Assembly (NCBI RefSeq): GCF_900101455.1
Contig: NZ_FMZJ01000002.1
Location: 186,001-250,000 of the forward strand
Origin: Sphingomonas sp. YR710
Lineage (GTDB): Bacteria > Pseudomonadota > Alphaproteobacteria > Sphingomonadales > Sphingomonadaceae
Length of the DNA stretch: 64,000 bases
Reading direction: 5' to 3'
The position numbers and the translations under genes were made by a program. The notes beneath the pieces are model-generated. The model did not search any database. It was not told the origin of the DNA and was given only the letters and a program-made list of their open reading frames with translations. Each line of letters begins with the position of its first letter. The first letter of the stretch is position 1. Positions 62,971-64,000 of the stretch are shown piece by piece.

Positions 62971-64000
62971 ATGTTTATCGGAAAGCAGGGCGCGTTCCTC
63001 GCGGGCGTGTCCCCCTTGGCGCTCGAAAAGGCGCCCGAAACCAAGGATGGCGATCTCGCTGTCGAGGTCAAGAAGGCGGTCGATGCGCTCGCCAAAACCT
63101 TCGAGGATTTCAAGGCGAAGAATGACGACCGCCTGAAACAGGTCGAAACCAAGCGCGGCGAGGATGCTGTCACCAGGGATGAGGTCGAAAAGCTCAACAA
63201 GGCGATCGACGACGCTCAGGCCGAACTCAAGAAGCGCCTCGACGAGATGGAGGCCAAGGCCAACCGGCTCGCGCTGTCCGGCGGCGATGGGGCGAAGGAA
63301 GCGAAGGCGGCGAACGCGTTCGGCGAACTGATCAACAAGTCCGATTATGGTGTCGAGCAGCTCCGCGAATATAAGGGCGATCTCGGCGGCTATCTTCGTC
63401 GGGCCGAATTCAAGGCGACCACGATGCAGGTCGCGTCCGATCCGTCGGGCGGCTATTGGGTGACGCCCGATGTTTCTGGCCGCATGGTGCAGAAGATCTA
63501 CGAATCGACCCCGATGCGACAGCTCGCCAACGTCGTCCAGATCGGCACCGATGCGCTCGAAGGGCCGATCGATAATGGCGAGATGGAAGCGGCATGGGTG
63601 GGCGAGAAGCAGACCCGTTCCCAGACCGATACGCCCCAGCTTGGCATGTGGCGCATCCCGGTCAACGAACTCTATGCCTATCCGTGGGTGACGCAGAAAC
63701 TGCTCGAAGATAGCAAGATCGACGTCGAGGCATGGCTGGGTACAAAAGCAGCACCGAAGTTCGCCCGCAAGGAAAATACCGGCTTTATCAGCGGCGACGG
63801 CGTGTTGAAGCCGAAGGGCGTCCTGTCCTACGACTTCGCCACCACGGCCGATGCTACGCGCGCATGGGGTACCTTCCAATATGTCCCGTCGGGGGCGGCC
63901 GGAGCTTTCGCATCGACGGCGCCTGCCGATAAGCTGATCGATCTCATCTTCGAACTGAAGGCGGGTTATCGCCAGAACGCCAACTTCCTGATGGCTCGTC
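62971..64000 (+). CDS. HK97-family major capsid protein (cut by window end)
   Basis: The first 343 residues are present. The N-terminal delta domain is a coiled coil (about 25-105, lysine/glutamate rich) that the protease should remove. The HK97 fold then begins (SGGYWVTPDVSGRMVQKIYE, ANVVQIGTDAL, VNELYAYPWVTQKLLEDS, PKGVLSYDF). The frame is still open at 64000. Confidence 0.93.
   Translation, partial: MFIGKQGAFLAGVSPLALEKAPETKDGDLAVEVKKAVDALAKTFEDFKAKNDDRLKQVETKRGEDAVTRDEVEKLNKAIDDAQAELKKRLDEMEAKANRLALSGGDGAKEAKAANAFGELINKSDYGVEQLREYKGDLGGYLRRAEFKATTMQVASDPSGGYWVTPDVSGRMVQKIYESTPMRQLANVVQIGTDALEGPIDNGEMEAAWVGEKQTRSQTDTPQLGMWRIPVNELYAYPWVTQKLLEDSKIDVEAWLGTKAAPKFARKENTGFISGDGVLKPKGVLSYDFATTADATRAWGTFQYVPSGAAGAFASTAPADKLIDLIFELKAGYRQNANFLMAR

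Larger units (their letters stand above)
38403..64000. mobile_element. Temperate HK97-like prophage (continues beyond the right edge)
   Basis: From just after tRNA-Gly the window is entirely phage-like: integrase, CI/Cro control region with shared operators, early replication and modification genes, then HNH, terminases, portal, protease and capsid in HK97 order. The exact left end is not established; the right attachment site lies beyond the window. Boundaries here are the tRNA-proximal limit and the window end. Confidence 0.92.

Overview
The window is high-GC DNA from an alphaproteobacterium. Gene content and protein style (soluble chemoreceptor, SGNH/MBOAT surface-acetylation genes, small GC-rich palindromic repeats between genes) fit Sphingomonadaceae best; this placement is inference from the sequence alone. 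It divides into a chromosomal part (1 to about 38.4 kb) and a prophage that starts next to a tRNA-Gly gene and runs off the right edge (about 38.4 to 64 kb).

Chromosomal part. 1-4.6 kb: a co-directional run of dapF (3' end), mtaB, ftsY, yciB/ispZ, a cupin gene and a glutathione S-transferase gene, interrupted by two palindromic repeat elements, one of which is read through in frame at the start of mtaB. 4.8-9.4 kb: two SGNH-hydrolase-like proteins, an MBOAT acyltransferase and a small membrane protein, probably an O-acetylation unit for an exported glycan. 9.4-12.2 kb: a YbaK-type deacylase, a SleB-type cell-wall hydrolase and an AI-2E family transporter. 12.2 kb: tRNA-Asp. 12.7-23.2 kb: a complete chemosensory cluster (soluble receptor with two hairpin tips, triple-domain CheW, CheB, CheR, CheA, a short STAS-like protein, CheY, CheC-type phosphatase, hybrid kinase) with no flagellar gene nearby. 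23.4-28.9 kb: hemerythrin, an SDR-like protein lacking its catalytic Tyr-Lys, a Crp/Fnr regulator, a heme-oxygenase-like diiron protein and a two-gene osmoprotectant-type ABC importer with fused permease and binding protein. 29-35.2 kb: two divergent PAS histidine kinases, one coupled to a Rcp1-like response regulator and the other to a GGDEF-EAL protein with a degenerate receiver. 35.3-38.3 kb: two tandem amidohydrolases of equal length. 38.3 kb: tRNA-Gly.

Prophage. The layout is that of a lambda-like early region joined to an HK97-like head module. A leftward operon of twelve tightly packed genes ends with the integrase and a DUF2513 gene. A control region has five copies of a CACCA-NNN-TGGTG operator on both sides of the unit encoding a CI/S24 repressor and a predicted exported protein. 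A rightward operon starts with a Cro-like gene, is interrupted by two opposite-strand genes, then carries small regulators, a nucleic-acid-modification island (small C5-cytosine methyltransferase, DUF5131, ASCH, DUF4326, helicase-methyltransferase fusion), SSB and a primase-helicase. After a regulatory gap come a DUF6362-like gene, HNH endonuclease, a cos-like sequence, both terminase subunits, a small membrane protein, portal, prohead protease and the major capsid protein (cut by the window end).

The most unusual items are the modification island with its helicase-methyltransferase fusion, the exported protein in the lysogenic transcription unit, the double-tip receptor paired with a triple CheW, and the palindromic repeat captured as mtaB coding sequence.
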